The notes under the pieces are model-generated. The model saw nothing but the letters and a program-made list of their open reading frames with translations, made no database searches and had not been told where the DNA came from. Below are positions 26,967 to 41,238 of a stretch of DNA of 64,000 nucleotides, piece after piece. Position 1 is the stretch's first letter. Each line of letters begins with the position of its first letter. This stretch comes from Tetrahymena elliotti 4EA (taxonomy: Eukaryota > Ciliophora > Oligohymenophorea > Hymenostomatida > Tetrahymenidae). Position numbers and translations under genes: made by a program. The stretch covers positions 157,242 through 221,241 of the forward strand of contig JH720358.1 in assembly GCA_000231825.2 (NCBI GenBank), given 5' to 3'.

Positions 26967-28790
26967 TGTATTTTATCTATGAAAATTAAATTGTTTTTTG
27001 TTTGACTTGTAAATTAAAATGTATTCTTTTTGCTATAAAAACTAAATAAAAATGGCTAATATCTATTCTTTATCAAAAATGAATGATAAGCAAATAAACT
27101 AAATTAAATTCAATTCAATTGATTAATCAACACAAATCAAAAAATATGTTTGATGTAAATAAATATCTTGCTTGATTCATAATTTATTATTCTAATTTTC
27201 AGTCTAATTTAAAACTGGGGAAAATTTATTCAAAATCTTATAATTATTTATTTTTAATTTCTTTTCATAACAAAGGAAAAAAAATTATAAAAAGAAAGAG
27301 GAGCGGAGCGCCCTTCCAAAATACTCATGAATTTATTTATAAAAATATGAATTAGAATGCAAGTTTTTTTAACATCCAATCCAGCAATATTTCCCAACGC
27401 CACCACTAGTTTTTGATTAAAATATTGCAACGACCATATCCAAAACATTCTAACGCATATCCTTTATAATTAATATTCATTCGCTCTAGATATTTCAAAA
27501 AAATCCAATTAAACAATAAAACAAATAAAATATAATTGCTCTTCTCTCTTGTAATATATAAAAAGTATTTTTTAAACAACAGGTATTATAAGCTTTCAGA
27601 TTGATTGAATACTAATACTTGAAGGTCTTGAGATTACGAACAGAGAGATTCTAAAATAAATATAAATAATAATAATTAAATAAATTTAAATAAAAATTAA
27701 AAAAATCAAATAAAAATATAAATAAATAACAAACAACAAATAGAAGCTAAATAAAACAAATAAATAAAAATAAAACAAAATGAAAGAGCAATATATTCAG
27801 TTTACATGATGATAATTTTTTTATTAACCTTGTTATTTTGTTTAAATTTTTAAAGTAAGAGACAAAATAAATTTTAAAAAAATTATTTAAAATTAAAAAT
27901 AAATAAAATTGATCGAAAGAAGAATTTATTAATTTTATTTTTTTATTGAAATCCAAGATATATTTAAATAGATGTGTAATTAAAATAGAAAAAATGTGAA
28001 AGAAATAAATCAAAATATTACTAAAATCATAAACTAAAAAATGAACAAATTGTAAGTTAAGAAAATAAGTAAGATAAAAATAAATTAAAAAATTTGAAAA
28101 ATTACATCTAAAATTGAGAAAATTTTATTAAAATTCTTAGAAATTTATTAGAAAAAACATTAAATCTTGCTTAAGAAAGCTAAGATAATAATAACATAAA
28201 AATATATTTTAGAAATAGAATTAGTAATAAAATAAAATAAAATGAAATGAAACAGCTAGAAGATATTACAAATTCATAAGATAATTTAAAAATAAAAAAG
28301 AAAAACCTATTTAAATAAAAAACTATTTGAATTAGTAAAGCTAATAAATAAAAAGTGATTTTCAGAAGAAAATAAATACAAAATTATTTTTGATTAGAAA
28401 CAACTCAATTTTTAATGGAAAGTTTCTGATAATTTTTTTTTAACTATTCAAATAAGAAAAATCAAAAATTTTTAAAAATTTTTTATCTTGACATTTTCTA
28501 GATTTATTTGAGTGCTCAAATTATTTCTATTTGAAATTAACAAAGTATAGTTTTTAAAAAGTTAATCAAATATTTCATATTTATTAGAAATAAAATTTAG
28601 TAAGATACTAGTTAATAAAACAGATATTATGGAAGAAGAAAATCAGATTACAATAGTTATCTTATTTAAAAGTCAATTAAAAATAAAAAGAAACAAACTT
28701 AAAAAAATAAATGTTGATTTAGAGGAGAAAATATTTTAGAAGTATCAGCTGTATACTTCAAATTTTATTTTAAAGAAAAAATATTTTAAT
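26967..28790. other. Gene-poor region upstream of IML1
   Basis: About 1.8 kb of mostly A+T-rich sequence upstream of the IML1 start. It contains one island of markedly higher G+C (27290-27480) and a moderately complex patch at 27540-27660. From 27660 to 28790 it is nearly pure A/T. No gene can be established. Confidence 0.5.
27325..27480 (-). CDS. Possible 51-aa Trp-rich microprotein in a GC-rich island
   Basis: In the ciliate code a frame runs from ATG 27478-27480 to TGA 27325-27327 and encodes a Cys/Trp-rich 51-residue peptide (MNINYKGYALECFGYGRC ... WWRWEILLDW). Another minus frame over the same bases is also open for 64 codons, so coding is not proven. The island includes an unusually GC-rich stretch (gagcggagcgcccttcc, about 27301-27317) just downstream. 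It could equally be a structured non-coding RNA or an inserted fragment. No homologue recognised. Confidence 0.2.
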
Positions 28791-28799
28791 ATTTTCCTA

Positions 28800-31650
28800 T
28801 TTAAAGTTATAAAGCTTTGATTTAACTCAATACTTAGATCTTTATATTGACTTATGGTAAAATTATAAATATTTCTTTAAAATAACCAAATCTCTTAACT
28901 TTTACTCTTCACATAAGATATATGTAGTGTTTCAATATCAATTAAATTAAGCATTTTTTTATAAGTAAATACTTTTTATCTCTTGTTTTCATTATCAAAC
29001 ATTTAAATATTTTTTTATTTGACCTTTATTTAATTTTTAAAAGTATTCTGGTTAAGGTAAAATAAGAGTGAAATAATTAGAATTTGAGTTAGCAAAATGC
29101 TTTAATGTCTAAACTTTGACTCTTCAACTCATGTAAAAATAGAATTTCAATATTAATTATACATTTTTTAATAAACGAAGACTTTTTCATTTATGAAGAG
29201 CTAACTAATTTAGGTAGTTTACTTGATATTTTTTTGGTTCATTTATTGTTCTTTTCAAATTAAGATATTTATTTTGAAATTATTCTGAATCATTTAAATT
29301 TTACTTTATTCTATTTTTATTTTAATAATTTTTTAAAAGCGAGAATGAGATTGAAGAAATAGGTGCATAAGGCTTAGGATCTTGCTTAGCAAAACTCTTT
29401 AATCTCTAAGCATTGGATATTGACCTTAGGTAAAAACAGAGTTAGAATATTCACTATGTATTTTTTATTAAAATAAGAGGTTAATTTATGAGTGAAAGAC
29501 TAATTAGAGATAATTAGTTTACTTGATATTTATTTAGCTCATTTATTAATTTTAATATTTCGTTTTCAAATTTTAAATTTCTTCTCATTCTTTAGTATAT
29601 TTGTTTTTAACATTTATTTTTACAATTTTTTAAAAGTTTTAATAAAATTGGTTATTTTGGAGCATAATCATTAGGATCTGAGTTAGCAAAATGTTTTAAT
29701 TTCTAAACTTTGGAACTTCATCTCTAGTAAAAATAGTGTTTCAATATTAATTATTTATTTTTTTAATGATTTACTTGGTATTTGCTCGGTCCATTCATTC
29801 ATATATTTTTATTATTTGTTTTTGGATTTAATTAATATTTTTTTACCTTCTCGTTCTTTTAATTATTTCTGTATTCAATATTTATTTTTATAATTTATTA
29901 AAGCAACAATAATATTAGTTAAATTTCAGCATAAGGATTAGGATCAGATAGTTAGCAAAATGTTGTAATCTCTAAATTTTGATTCTTGATCTCAAATAAA
30001 AATTGAGCCTAAATATTAACACTACCTTTTTAAACAAGCAAAAATTTTATTTTCCACAGTTGGCTAATTTAAATATTTGCTTAGCTCATTCATTAATTTT
30101 TATTTGTTGTTTTAAGAAATAAATTAAGTTTTTTGTGTTTTTCTCATTCTTTATTCAATATTTATTTTTTCATTTTTCAAAAGGTAGAATAATATTGGCG
30201 AGGGTACATAAGGATTAGCATCTGAGCTAGCAAAATGTTAAACTTTGACTTTTAACCTCTCATAAAAATAGTTTTTCTATTTTAAGAATGAATTTTTTAA
30301 TAAACAAAGACTAGAAAAAGATGAGAAATTGATAAATTTATGTTTTTTATTTGATATTTATTTGGGTAAATCATTATTTTTTATTTAGATAATTCAAATT
30401 CTTATTTCTTCCTTATTCTTTTAAATATTTCTTTATTCCCTATTTATTTTTAAAATATTTCAAAAGGAAAAGTTTTATAGATAATATGGTAGCGTTAGCA
30501 TTGGGTTCTGAGTTAAAGAAATGTTCTAAGCTCTAAACTTTAAATCTTTATCTATTGTAAAAATAGAGTTTCAATATAAATTAGAAATTTAAAAAAAAAT
30601 AAATTCTTTAATTTGAGAACCAACAAACTAACTAACTGATTAATTTGCATTAATTTATTTGATATTTTTTTTTTTGGCTTATTGGTTACTTGCTGTTCTA
30701 GGATTTAAATTCAAATTTTAAGTGAAATGTCTTTATTCTAGCTTAATTTTAATAATATTTTAAAAGTGGGAATTATATTTATCAAAGGATTAGGATCTGA
30801 GCTAACAAAGTGTTCTAAACTCTAAACTTTGACACTTAATCTTGAGTAAAGATAGTATTTCAATATTAATGACATATTTTTTAATCAAAAAAGATTTTTA
30901 TTTATGAGTGACAGATTGATTGATTTATTTGGGTTTATTTTCTTGAATTTTTTTTTCATTTATTTGTTGTTTTTTAGATTTATTTAATTCAATATTTATT
31001 CTTCTCATTCTTTTAAATTTTTCTTTATTCAATAAAGGAAAAATTAGATTGATGAAGTTGGAGCATAAGGATTAGAATCTGAGTGAACAAAATGCTCTAA
31101 ACTCTAAGCTCTGACTCTTGAACTCTCATAAAAATAATTTTCCATTATTAATTATGTATTTTTTTATAACAAAATTTTAATTTATGAGCGAAAGAATTGG
31201 CGTATTGGTCTAGTTATTATTTGTTTTTAAATTTAATTCACATTTTTATGATTTTCTCATTCTTTAAAATATTTCTATACTCAATTTTTTTTTTCTTTAC
31301 TTTATAAAAGTCAAAGTAGTATTGGCGAAATAGGAGCCAAAGCAGTATCACAGTTAGTAAAATGTTCTAAACTCTGGCTCTTGAACTCTGGTAAAAACAG
31401 AGCTTTAATTTTAATTATGCATTTTTTAATAAAGATAAACTTTAATTAAAACCAACTGACAAGCTAGTGTGGGTTGATTTACTTGATATTTTATTTAATT
31501 CAAATTTTAATTTTCTTCTCCTACTTTAAAATATTTCTTTATTCAACATTTATTTTATTATTTATTAAAAGTCGCAATAATTTTGATAAAGTGATCTAAT
31601 AAGGATTAAGATAAAAACTAATAAAAAGAAAAAGATTAGATTAGTTAAAT
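28800..31650. repeat. Diverged tandem array of about ten ~285-bp units
   Basis: A recognisable core (variants of ggattaggatctgagttagc then aaaatgttctaaactctaaa, then ctttgactctt, gtaaaaatagagtttcaata, ttttttaataaa, ttacttgatatttatttgg, tcattcttt, and ttttaaaag) recurs in order. Anchors for the agcaaaatg-like core are near 29091, 29388, 29685, 29954, 30229, 30514, 30804, 31086 and 31355, with a partial unit near 28890 and a trailing fragment near 31590-31640. Spacing is 269-297 bp. Units differ from each other by many substitutions and small indels, so the array is old. No unit has a conserved open frame that I can see; all units lie in the same orientation. Confidence 0.85.
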
Positions 31651-32483
31651 TATCATTTGAGTGTTGAAATAATTTTCCATTTCAAACGAAATCATAGAAA
31701 TTGCTTATTTTTAAATAACGTAATGACTATCATACATTATTTAATTTATTAAAATTATTTTTTTTTTTTTGAAAAATAATGATTAACTAACTTGTTTTGA
31801 TGAACTAAATATTTCAAAAAAATTTTTATCTTATTATTGAAAATTGTTTTTCTCTCTTCATCTATCTATTTCTTTTATATTGTAGCGAATCAAAAGATAA
31901 TTTAATCCAAATAAAGCAGAAATCAAATGAAATTTGAAAATAAAATCAATAGTTATTTTATATTACCTTTGCTATTCTTTGTTTGTCTAAACCAAAATTA
32001 CCAATCAGATAATGAGATATTTTCACTCTTATTTTATTTTAAGAGAAAATATTTTTAATTCATTTGTTTTGAAGCTATTTTCAAAATAAAAAAGAAGCAA
32101 TATTTCAGAATAAAGTATTGATATCCTTTTCAAATAATTTAATTATTTTTTAACATAAAAAGAATAATAAGAAAAAATTGGAAGTCGTAGATAGATTTTA
32201 TAAAAGAAATACAAAAAGATGAAAAATGTAATATAATAGATAACATGATAAAATCAAAATAATATCTGATATGATGTAGATTTATAAATTAATTAGATGG
32301 GTGTGCAGTTGGGCAATTAAATAATAAAAACAAAATTTTAAAATAATGTGAAGGAAGAAGAAATTCCTTAAATAAATTTGTGTTTGTTGATATGTTTATT
32401 AACTTTTAATAATATTTTATTAATTGATTGATTGATTCATATAATATTAACAATTTAACTAATTTCTATTTTTTATGATTCTT
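31651..32483. other. Intergenic region downstream of MOT1
   Basis: About 0.8 kb of A+T-rich sequence between the tandem array and the MOT1 stop codon. Nothing recognisable apart from the expected 3' UTR. Confidence 0.5.
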
Positions 32484-35400
32484 TCAATATTCTTTATTAA
32501 TGTCATCTGTAACCCAAATTTCATAATCAGCTATTATCTTTTTATAAGGATTGTACTTGCTTTGGGCTAATGCCATTTCATCAACAGTTTCCTTTCTTTC
32601 GTTGTAACCGTTTTCTGTAACCATGTTATCGAAAAGAGTAATTAAATTAGAATCTTTTAGGTTACGAATGGAGCTATTATCTAAGTTGATAATTGCATTT
32701 GCTATATTTATTTTGAATCTTTGAATACCCATAATTCTTTCTTCAAGTGTATCTTTTGTGATCATTCTATATACATTTAAGGTATTCTTTTATCCAATTC
32801 TATGCGCTCTATCGATTGCCTATAAATCATTCATGGGATTGTAGTTATGATCAAACATAATAACAACGTTTGCAGATGTAAGATTTAGACCTAGACCTCC
32901 AACACTTGTAGTTAAAAGCATAATTTTACATTCAGAGTCTTCATTAAATTTATTTATAATAGCATAACGCTTACTAACCTAAACATTACCATCTAACTTT
33001 AAGTATTTAATGTGAGAGAATTCAGTATTAAGTAACTGATCACAAATTAATTAAAGCGTTTCCTTAAAACGACTGAATATAAGAACTTTATTTTTATTTG
33101 TTGTTAAAACCTTCTATTCCTCTTCTACGATACTCTCTCTTTCTTCAAACCCTAAATCAACCAAAAGTTATTTAAGTGCAACAAATTTTCCACTAACAGA
33201 GTACTTGCTAAGCTCTTTTTACATTTCTAATCCTCCTGCATTTCCTTTTAATCTTTCTTATTTCCTATATTAGCAAGGATGATTCACAATTTAAATCATA
33301 TGCGAAAGCATTCTAAGAACTGATTCTTGTATTCTACTACCTTGCTCAGCTTCTTCAAAACCTTTTGTCTTACTCCATTAATCGATTTGCTATTCTAAAT
33401 CCTATTCACATTTACTAATCTAGCTCTTTTCAAGTTCCTCATAGAATTATTATTATTACTCAGTCATATAACAATAATAATCTTATATAATTTTAGGAGG
33501 CAATTCTTTAAGTACCTAATTTATTTATATTATTATTAATGATTAAGAATTTAAAAAAAAACATATTTTACAAGCTTTTTGTCTCTACGTAAAATAAAAG
33601 GCATAACCTTTTTGTGAAGATCTTGCAAAACTTTGTTTTATTCTTCAGTGAATAAAACCTATTCATCAGAGAAGTTAAGTACGTTAGTGTGGAACAACTT
33701 TGAAAACTTTTCTCTAAAATTCTTAGAACTTCCTAAATATCCTGGCATCAAAAAGTCAAATATACTCCATAATTCTTGTAAATTATTCTAGATAGGAGTA
33801 CCAGAAAGAAGGAATTTATGTTCAGATTATATTGATCTCACAGCTTAAGAAATTTTTGTATTTTAATTTTTAATTAAATGTCCTTCATCAAGAATACAAA
33901 ATTAGTAAACAATAGTGTTCAACTTATCAATATGCTTATAAACAGTATTATATGAAGAAATCACAATCCTGTACTTCTCCTTATTTTTCATGAATTCTTT
34001 TTGTTAAATAAATTTATTAAAAAATACAATCTTTAATCTTATTTCTTCATAATTCTTAAATAAAATTTAATTTTCTTAATATTTGAATATTGATTTGTAA
34101 TGAATTTACTATTTTATTAATAATAGTTTGAAAAGATAAATGTTTTTAGTGATCAATTTTATTTAGAAATAAATTGTTTTAAAATTTTTTGTTTTCAATT
34201 TTCTTAAAAAATTGTTTTTTTAAACATTTTAAAAATTGTTTCAATTCTTGTTTAAAAATTTTTCATTTGATTATAAAATTCAAGTTTGAAAATATTTAAA
34301 GAGAATTTCATTTTATTTGAAAGAATTGGCCTTAATTCAAGAAAAAACTCAAGATTTATTTTTGAATACATCAAGGACAGCAAATAATTTTATTTGTTTC
34401 TAGAAAAAATTTTTCTACTCAAAAAATTATTGAAAAGAAATAAAAATATTTAATTTTCTATTGAATAAAGTTAATTTTGTGAACAAATTAATTTTCTAAC
34501 CTTTAAAAAATAACCCAATTTATCTTCAATAAAATTATCAGATAATAAATCAAAATATTTTCAAATTTAAAAAAAAAAATTTTTAATTTAGATTTGGAAG
34601 AACGAGTTTTAGTTAAAAAATTCTTTTTTATTGTTAAATTTTGATGAACGAATTAATTATCAAAAGTAAAATCTGTGGATTAAACAATTAAATACCTTCA
34701 ATCTGGGTCTTGCTGTTGATAACTATAGGACTCATGACTTAAGGATGTAAGAATTTTTGTATTTCGTAATACCAATGATCAACTATACTTGAAGGAGCTA
34801 CAATTAGAGAGATTTTAGGAGGCTTTTTTTCACTGAGGTCTTTTTGAATTTCGTTTTAAAGGACACAGAGGACTTGGAGAGTTTTTCCAAGACCCATATC
34901 ATCGCATAAAGCACCATTTAGGTTGTATCTTGTTAAGAAACCAAGCCATTTAATACCTTCCATTTAGTATTCTCTCAATTATGTTTTTGGCTGGAACAGA
35001 AGATTGTATTGGAAGTGAGAGTTATTTTAAAAATCAAGAATAAACTAATTTCCTTTTAATATTTTTTTCTACAAGAAAGGATCAAGCATCTATGAAGCCA
35101 CCTTATTCATGTTTTGAAGAAAGACACTTGTGATAATTTTACCTAAATTTTAAAAGGCTAAGTCTTTAATTATTGTATTAGGTGAGGTTAGACATTTGAC
35201 TACTTGTAATACAAATATACCACTATAATCTATAATATCTTTTGAATTATAATCAAGTATATCTGTTAACAATTCAAATGCAATTTAGTTTTATATTTTA
35301 AGCATAACGAAGAATTTCTTAAACATATCATTTCTTATTGTTGTTACATTTTATTAATGTTATTAAGCATTTCTGAAATCAAATCTAAAAGATCTTATCA

Positions 35401-38400
35401 ATAAATTCTTAAATATTTTTCTAGATACTTTAGAAATTTTATTTCTTTTAAGTTCCCCCAAAGCTGAAAAACTCTTGTCTGTTTACTCTACCATTTAAGA
35501 GTTTAAAAAACAGATTAAATTAGACATGCTATTAATAACATTAAAGACAATATCAAAAACCTTCAAATTCATCAAACAATCCATTAATTTATAAATATTT
35601 CTTATATCAATTTCAAGTTATTCCCAATTAACCTAAGTTGTTGTATTTAAATTCTTATTCATAATCAACCTAATTAAACCCCAAAAATAAATAAAAAAAT
35701 AAATCTACATAAAAAATAATAATTTACCATTTAGCATTTACTTAAATGTGATCAAATTTGCTTATTTATTCGAATAAAATATTATTTAAAAATTTAAAAT
35801 TACCAATACCATTTTCCTTTTCAACATATTTTGTTATTAAATTGTTAATTGATGAGCACTTGCTCGAATATTTAACAAACTCTCTCTCATATTTATCAGG
35901 ATCAGTTATACCATAATGAGAGAATTTTTTTCTACAAGTCAATTTAGAAATAGAATTTTTTAGCAATTTTTCAATTGATTCAAATTTCTCTGTTTTGTAA
36001 ATTAAAGTAAAAAATGACGAACTAACTAAATCACTTATCATTTAAAATTTTTCAATCTAAACATATCTAGGTAAAGGTCTACAAATAAGATTCATAGAAG
36101 ATATAGGTAATCCTTAACAAACAAGGAATTAAATATACAAGTAAATGGAAGCCATTTTTATGACAATCACATAGTCTTCACTTCTTTCACTTAAATAATC
36201 TACGTTCCTAATAATTGATTCCATATTCTAAATTAGTTTCTAACCCATTTCAGTCTAAACACTCAAACTATCTATAAGTTATCTACATTTTAAAACTAAA
36301 CTATCATATTACTATCTCTTTTCTCTAATATCTAATTTTTATTATTTTAAATAAAAATTATTTTTTTCATTAATTTTTTTAATCTAAATATTCTTCTTGA
36401 TTCAATTTGAATTCAAAAAATATATCTTTTCTTCATTTTTTTCTTTTTTTAAATTAATTTCAAATAATAAATTTCTCATTCTTCACCCAATAAAATATTT
36501 TAAAAATTATTTCTTCATTTTAAATACTTTTCACTTCTTTTGGATTAAAAAAAGTCTTGGCTTTTTAATAAAAAAAGTAATTTATTCTTCTCTTCATTTT
36601 TATTGAAAAGTCGATTCTTCTTCTCAATTTTTTAAAAAAAAGTAATTTATTTTCTTAACTGCTGACTCTATTTTTAATCAATAACTTTATGTTTTGTAAA
36701 TTTTACTTAATTTCTCCCTTTTAAAATTAAATTTTATCCATAAAAAGATTTCTTTTTTTTTTTAATGAGTTGATTCCTAAATAACATTTTTTTATTTTTA
36801 ATAATTTTGAATAAAGATGAATTATTGATTTTTGTCATAAATTAAATTTTTGATTGCTTGCTAACCTAAATGCTTTGTATGTTTTATGTTATTAAGAAAG
36901 GATGAATTTAAGTATAAAAATTACCTTGTATATTTTAGTGATCTAAAATACTTGTAATTTATTAAGAGCTTCTAATTTTAGGTGCAGAGCTAGTTAATTA
37001 GTCCATAGAAGATAAATATTAAAGGATGATTTAATCTTATAATTAGACTTGATCAACCCATAAATCGATATTTTTTTAATCCATAAATTATTCTAATTCT
37101 TGTTTAACGAAAAACGTGAGGATAATTTTAGGATCTACGTCATTAGATTCAATGAAATAAGCCATAAGAGATAAGACAAAAATAACTTAAACATGATAAT
37201 TTGGTTATTGTTCAACAGTAGTTTATGTCTTAAGGATGGCGCATTACTTTTATAAGAAATCTAAATTATTGTTAGCTACTTTGCATAATGCTATTATTGT
37301 TCTTTGCATTCTCATAGTATTGTTGTCAAAGAAACCTAAATTAGATAGAGATTTTATATAAAAATTATAATGAGGACGAAGTCCTTATGTTTTTAGATAT
37401 TCGCAAAAAGACTCAATCATTTTATCACAAGATTAATTAGAGATAGCAACATTTATTAAGATTTACTAACCTGCATTTATTTAAGCAGGATTTAAATGCT
37501 TTTGAACTACTTTGCAGAGATCAATAAGAGCAAAAAAGTTTTATTAACTCTTTTCAATTATCAAGCCTCTTACAACTAAATCATATAAAAGTTATATTTC
37601 TTAATTGTTCTCTATTCTCAAATCTTAATAAGTCAATAAACCCTCATGCAATAAATTATATGTTTCACAACGAACTTCTTCTTCCCAGTGGAAAAAATAT
37701 TTAAATAATTTTTTAATATGAGGTGGAGAGAAATCTTTTTCTGTCATAAAACCCAACCTTTAACATTCTTGAAGAAGTGACATAATTGTCTTAATATTGT
37801 AACTAATATCATCAAAAATATCAACATAATTCCAGAGCTTCTCAATAATCAAAGAAATGAACTCCCCTTCATAAATAATCCAATCTCCTTCATGAACATA
37901 AATCAAAAAATTCTCTGCGAAGTGCATAATAATATCTTCATCCTAATTCTAATTAAGAATAGCCTCATAACTTGATCTGAACAAATTGAAAATCTCCCTC
38001 CTGTTTAATAGAAAAAAAAATATTCATTATAAAAATTATAAATCTAATTTCAAAATAATTGTTGGTGCTTTTTCATTTTAAATAAATTTCAAGAAAAGAA
38101 TTGGAAAATTTTTGATCCTCAATTTGCATTTGCTTTGTGATTGTATTTGAAAGGATTTCGAATCAACTAATGGTAATATAAAATTATTATTTTTAAATTT
38201 CTGTGTGTGAGAAAATCCAATCTATCTATGAAAAGACTTGCCAAGAATAAAATAATATCCTGAAAAATTGAATAAGCTTTTTCAGATATTTTGAGCTAAA
38301 AATTAGTTATTTTAATTAAATTTAAAAAACTACCTGAGATCTTTTCTCTCGTTGAGGAGTTGTGTGATTAAGACAAGAGAAGTCTGGGTAATTATACGCT

Positions 38401-40066
38401 ATCCTACTTGGTAGATTGATTTTTGGAGGAAGTGTTATATCTTAATTAATATTTCATATCTAAACCTGTCACTTATGTAATTGCTATTTTTAAGAATTAG
38501 GGTGATCATGTCACATGCTACTTTTCTAATCATGATATCACTTATTTTACCACTATAATCTGTTAATTAATCTAATATTAAAATGATCATGTTTCTACTT
38601 AGGTAATTTTCTATTTTGTCTTGGACATTTTATTCTGCTCCAAGGAATTTTTTTAATTCAATTTAAAGTGTATTCAATATACTATGGAACAATTAATGTT
38701 AACTATTTTCTTCTAATAACTTAGGATCAATATCTTTAGTATAAATTTTATGTTCAAATTCAAGAAACTCAATGTTTTCTTTTAAGAAACCTTTCAAGAC
38801 CATTGCAGAGTAATGACGGATTTCCCATGTCCTACTAAGTAAATTCTTTAGGCACTATCTAAAGATATTGTTAAATGGAACAAATAGGTTCAAACCAATA
38901 CATTCTTTCATACTGATATCATCTCCATTCTCTTCTTGAATTTAACCTTCATTATCATTTAAATCATTCTAGCCACTCATTTATCTAGTAGTTCCATTAG
39001 AATCTGTTTTTATTTTCTTTTTAATATTCTCTCCATATGAATTATCATTATTTGAAGATCCTTGTTCATTAATAGCAGCTCCTTTTCTTTTGCCTTTCTT
39101 CTTACTACCCATCTAACTTGAGATTTAAGTAGATTGAGTGTCATCATCTAAAATTGAAGACAAATTTTCCTAATCAAGCATACTAAGCTCTCTGTGCTTA
39201 TCAGAGAAACTAACATTATAATGAGAATTCATAATTCCTTGTAAATTTGTTGGGTTTAAATCTGCAGATAAACCCACTTTAGATAAAATTTCTTCTTCTA
39301 ATTCTTTAGATTCACGCTAAAATTACAATTAAACATCATAAAAACCTTATTCTCTAGCTACTAAAGGATCTTCATGCTTAATCATATAATCATAATCAAT
39401 ATCATTTACTGCAACATTCCATTTATTTTTAACTTCTTCGATTGTTTTCAAAAGATGAATTCCATTTTTAAAAACAGGAATTTCACTTTCAGTCTTTGAT
39501 TCATTTTAATTTGTGCCATTTCCATTCGCATTCCCATTTTTTTAACCTTTTTTACTTCCTTTTTCTGCTTTTGTACTCTTTTTAGAGTTTTTCTTCTTGC
39601 TTGGTTTTTCTGTTTCTTCAACTTCTATTTAATTATTAGCTTTTTCTGTCTAATTTGATGCAGTCTTCTATTCCTATTATAATAACTGTTATTGCTATGT
39701 TTATTGTTACTATTTTAACAATTCCTTTTGCTATTATTCTGGAGTTATCTTCTCCATATGAAATAGACTTAATATATCAATATCCTCATCATTTGCTAGA
39801 TCTGTGTTTATAAATTTTTAAAGTCTCTGTGTGTAATAGCGATATGTCTTTTCGATGATACCTGCAGCTACTTGCCTATGTTTCAACTACAAGTAGGAAT
39901 CTTTAGTGGTAGAAAAGAGAAGCCTCATAGCTTTCTTTAACAAATAATAAATCGAAGAAGGTGAGTCCTTATAGATTTCTACAATTTATCTAACACATAA
40001 TTCGAATAAGCTCTCATTATTTTTATCTTAAAAAATATTAAAGATCTTATCAAGTTTAGCCTCCAT
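32484..40066 (-). CDS. MOT1: Mot1/BTAF1, SNF2-family TBP-associated ATPase
   Basis: Predicted 1,944 aa in six exons: 38334-40066, 36925-38000, 35728-36322, 34696-35669, 33572-33996 and 32484-33515. An alternative intron 35654-35741 instead of 35670-35727 also keeps frame. The N-terminal ~1,300 residues are HEAT-like helical repeats (including [13 protein letters not shown], cf. the WEVRHG motif of BTAF1) interrupted by Gln-rich and Lys-rich inserts at about 125-200 and 330-380. The ATPase has DDMGLGKT (Walker A, about residue 1390), DEGH (Walker B), [20 protein letters not shown] and RAHRIGQK. The tail [20 protein letters not shown] is diagnostic of Mot1 rather than other SNF2 proteins. In other eukaryotes it strips TBP from promoters with ATP and redistributes it. 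The 602- and 699-nt introns are AT-only filler. Confidence 0.96.
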
Positions 40067-41238
40067 GCTATATACAATGAATTGAAATTAAAAGAATACT
40101 TTGAAATAAATCAGCTATTAAGACTCACTAAAACCTATTAAATAAAGCTATGGGGTGGTTGCTATTGTTAAGTATTATCTTTTGCCTTTTGCAAATAATC
40201 CTTTTAGTTAATTTAATAGAGAGGTTTATTCTAATGGAGTTAGAATTTTGCCTAAGTAGTAGAGCTTTTATTTATATATATTTATATATATTAATGTATG
40301 TTTATATTTATTTGACTTTCTTTCTTTTAAATGAATTAATAATTATAAAAATATGTGTTTTCTAATATTTTTGTATTTTATTTATATAAACAAAAAAGAT
40401 AAATACATAGATAGATTGATAGAAACTACTTTCAAAATCTAATTAGATTTTAAATCCCTTCCTAAGAGTATATTTTCCATCACTTTTCTCCCTTTCAATC
40501 TTACACATATTTCATAAAATTTATAAGCATGAACATAATTATATTCTCCATGCATCTTTCATTGAACCTCATCTTTAAGAAATATCCATCAAGTTATAAA
40601 TATTTTGACAATATTAACTTAATTCTCTTTCAAATTTATTTAATGAAAAATTATTTATTTTTTTTAGATTTTACCTAGATAAGATTGAAAAACCTATTTC
40701 AAAATTTATTGTCTAGCAACTTTCACTCCCACACTACATACATAATCTTTTATTATTAAAATAAATATTTTAAACTGAATTCAAACAAACATCTGAAAAA
40801 TAATTGACTCATATTATAAGCCATGAAATGTTTTATAAAAAAATATTTTTTTATTTAAATTTTGTTTTCAAATTTAGTGATGTTTTATAATAAATACTCA
40901 TTTATTTTATTCATTTTTCTATGCATGGCCAATAAGACCAATAAAGGAAGAAAAACATATTCCATACTATATTAGATAGACTTAATCAATAAATAGTTTG
41001 TTTATCATGAATGTATTTATTCATCATATGAATTTTACAAATGAATGTGTTTTTATTATTTATGAATGAATTCATTTGTTAATAATGAATGAATAAGTGA
41101 TTGTATTTAGTAAATAATATGAATGAAAAGATTCTTGATTGATTAAGGAAATTTACAATAAAAGAAAGTTAAAATAAAAAATATTATCAAATATATTGTA
41201 TTAAATCTTTAGAATTTCTCACAAATAAGTAAAAGGAA
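40067..41238. other. Divergent promoter region MOT1 / NDUFS4
   Basis: About 1.17 kb between divergent start codons. A+T-rich with repeated gaatgaat-type stretches around 41010-41110. A short open frame at 40150-40365 is composed of Leu/Ile/Tyr codons with no homology I know, and I do not call it. Confidence 0.5.

Noticed and set aside
27640..27650. acagaga, resembling the U6 snRNA ACAGAGA box
   Set aside because: No other conserved U6 segment is found nearby; a 7-mer alone is not informative.
40150..40365. 71-codon ORF upstream of NDUFS4
   Set aside because: Composed almost only of Leu/Ile/Tyr/Phe codons from A+T-rich DNA, located in a divergent promoter region, with no homology or splice context.
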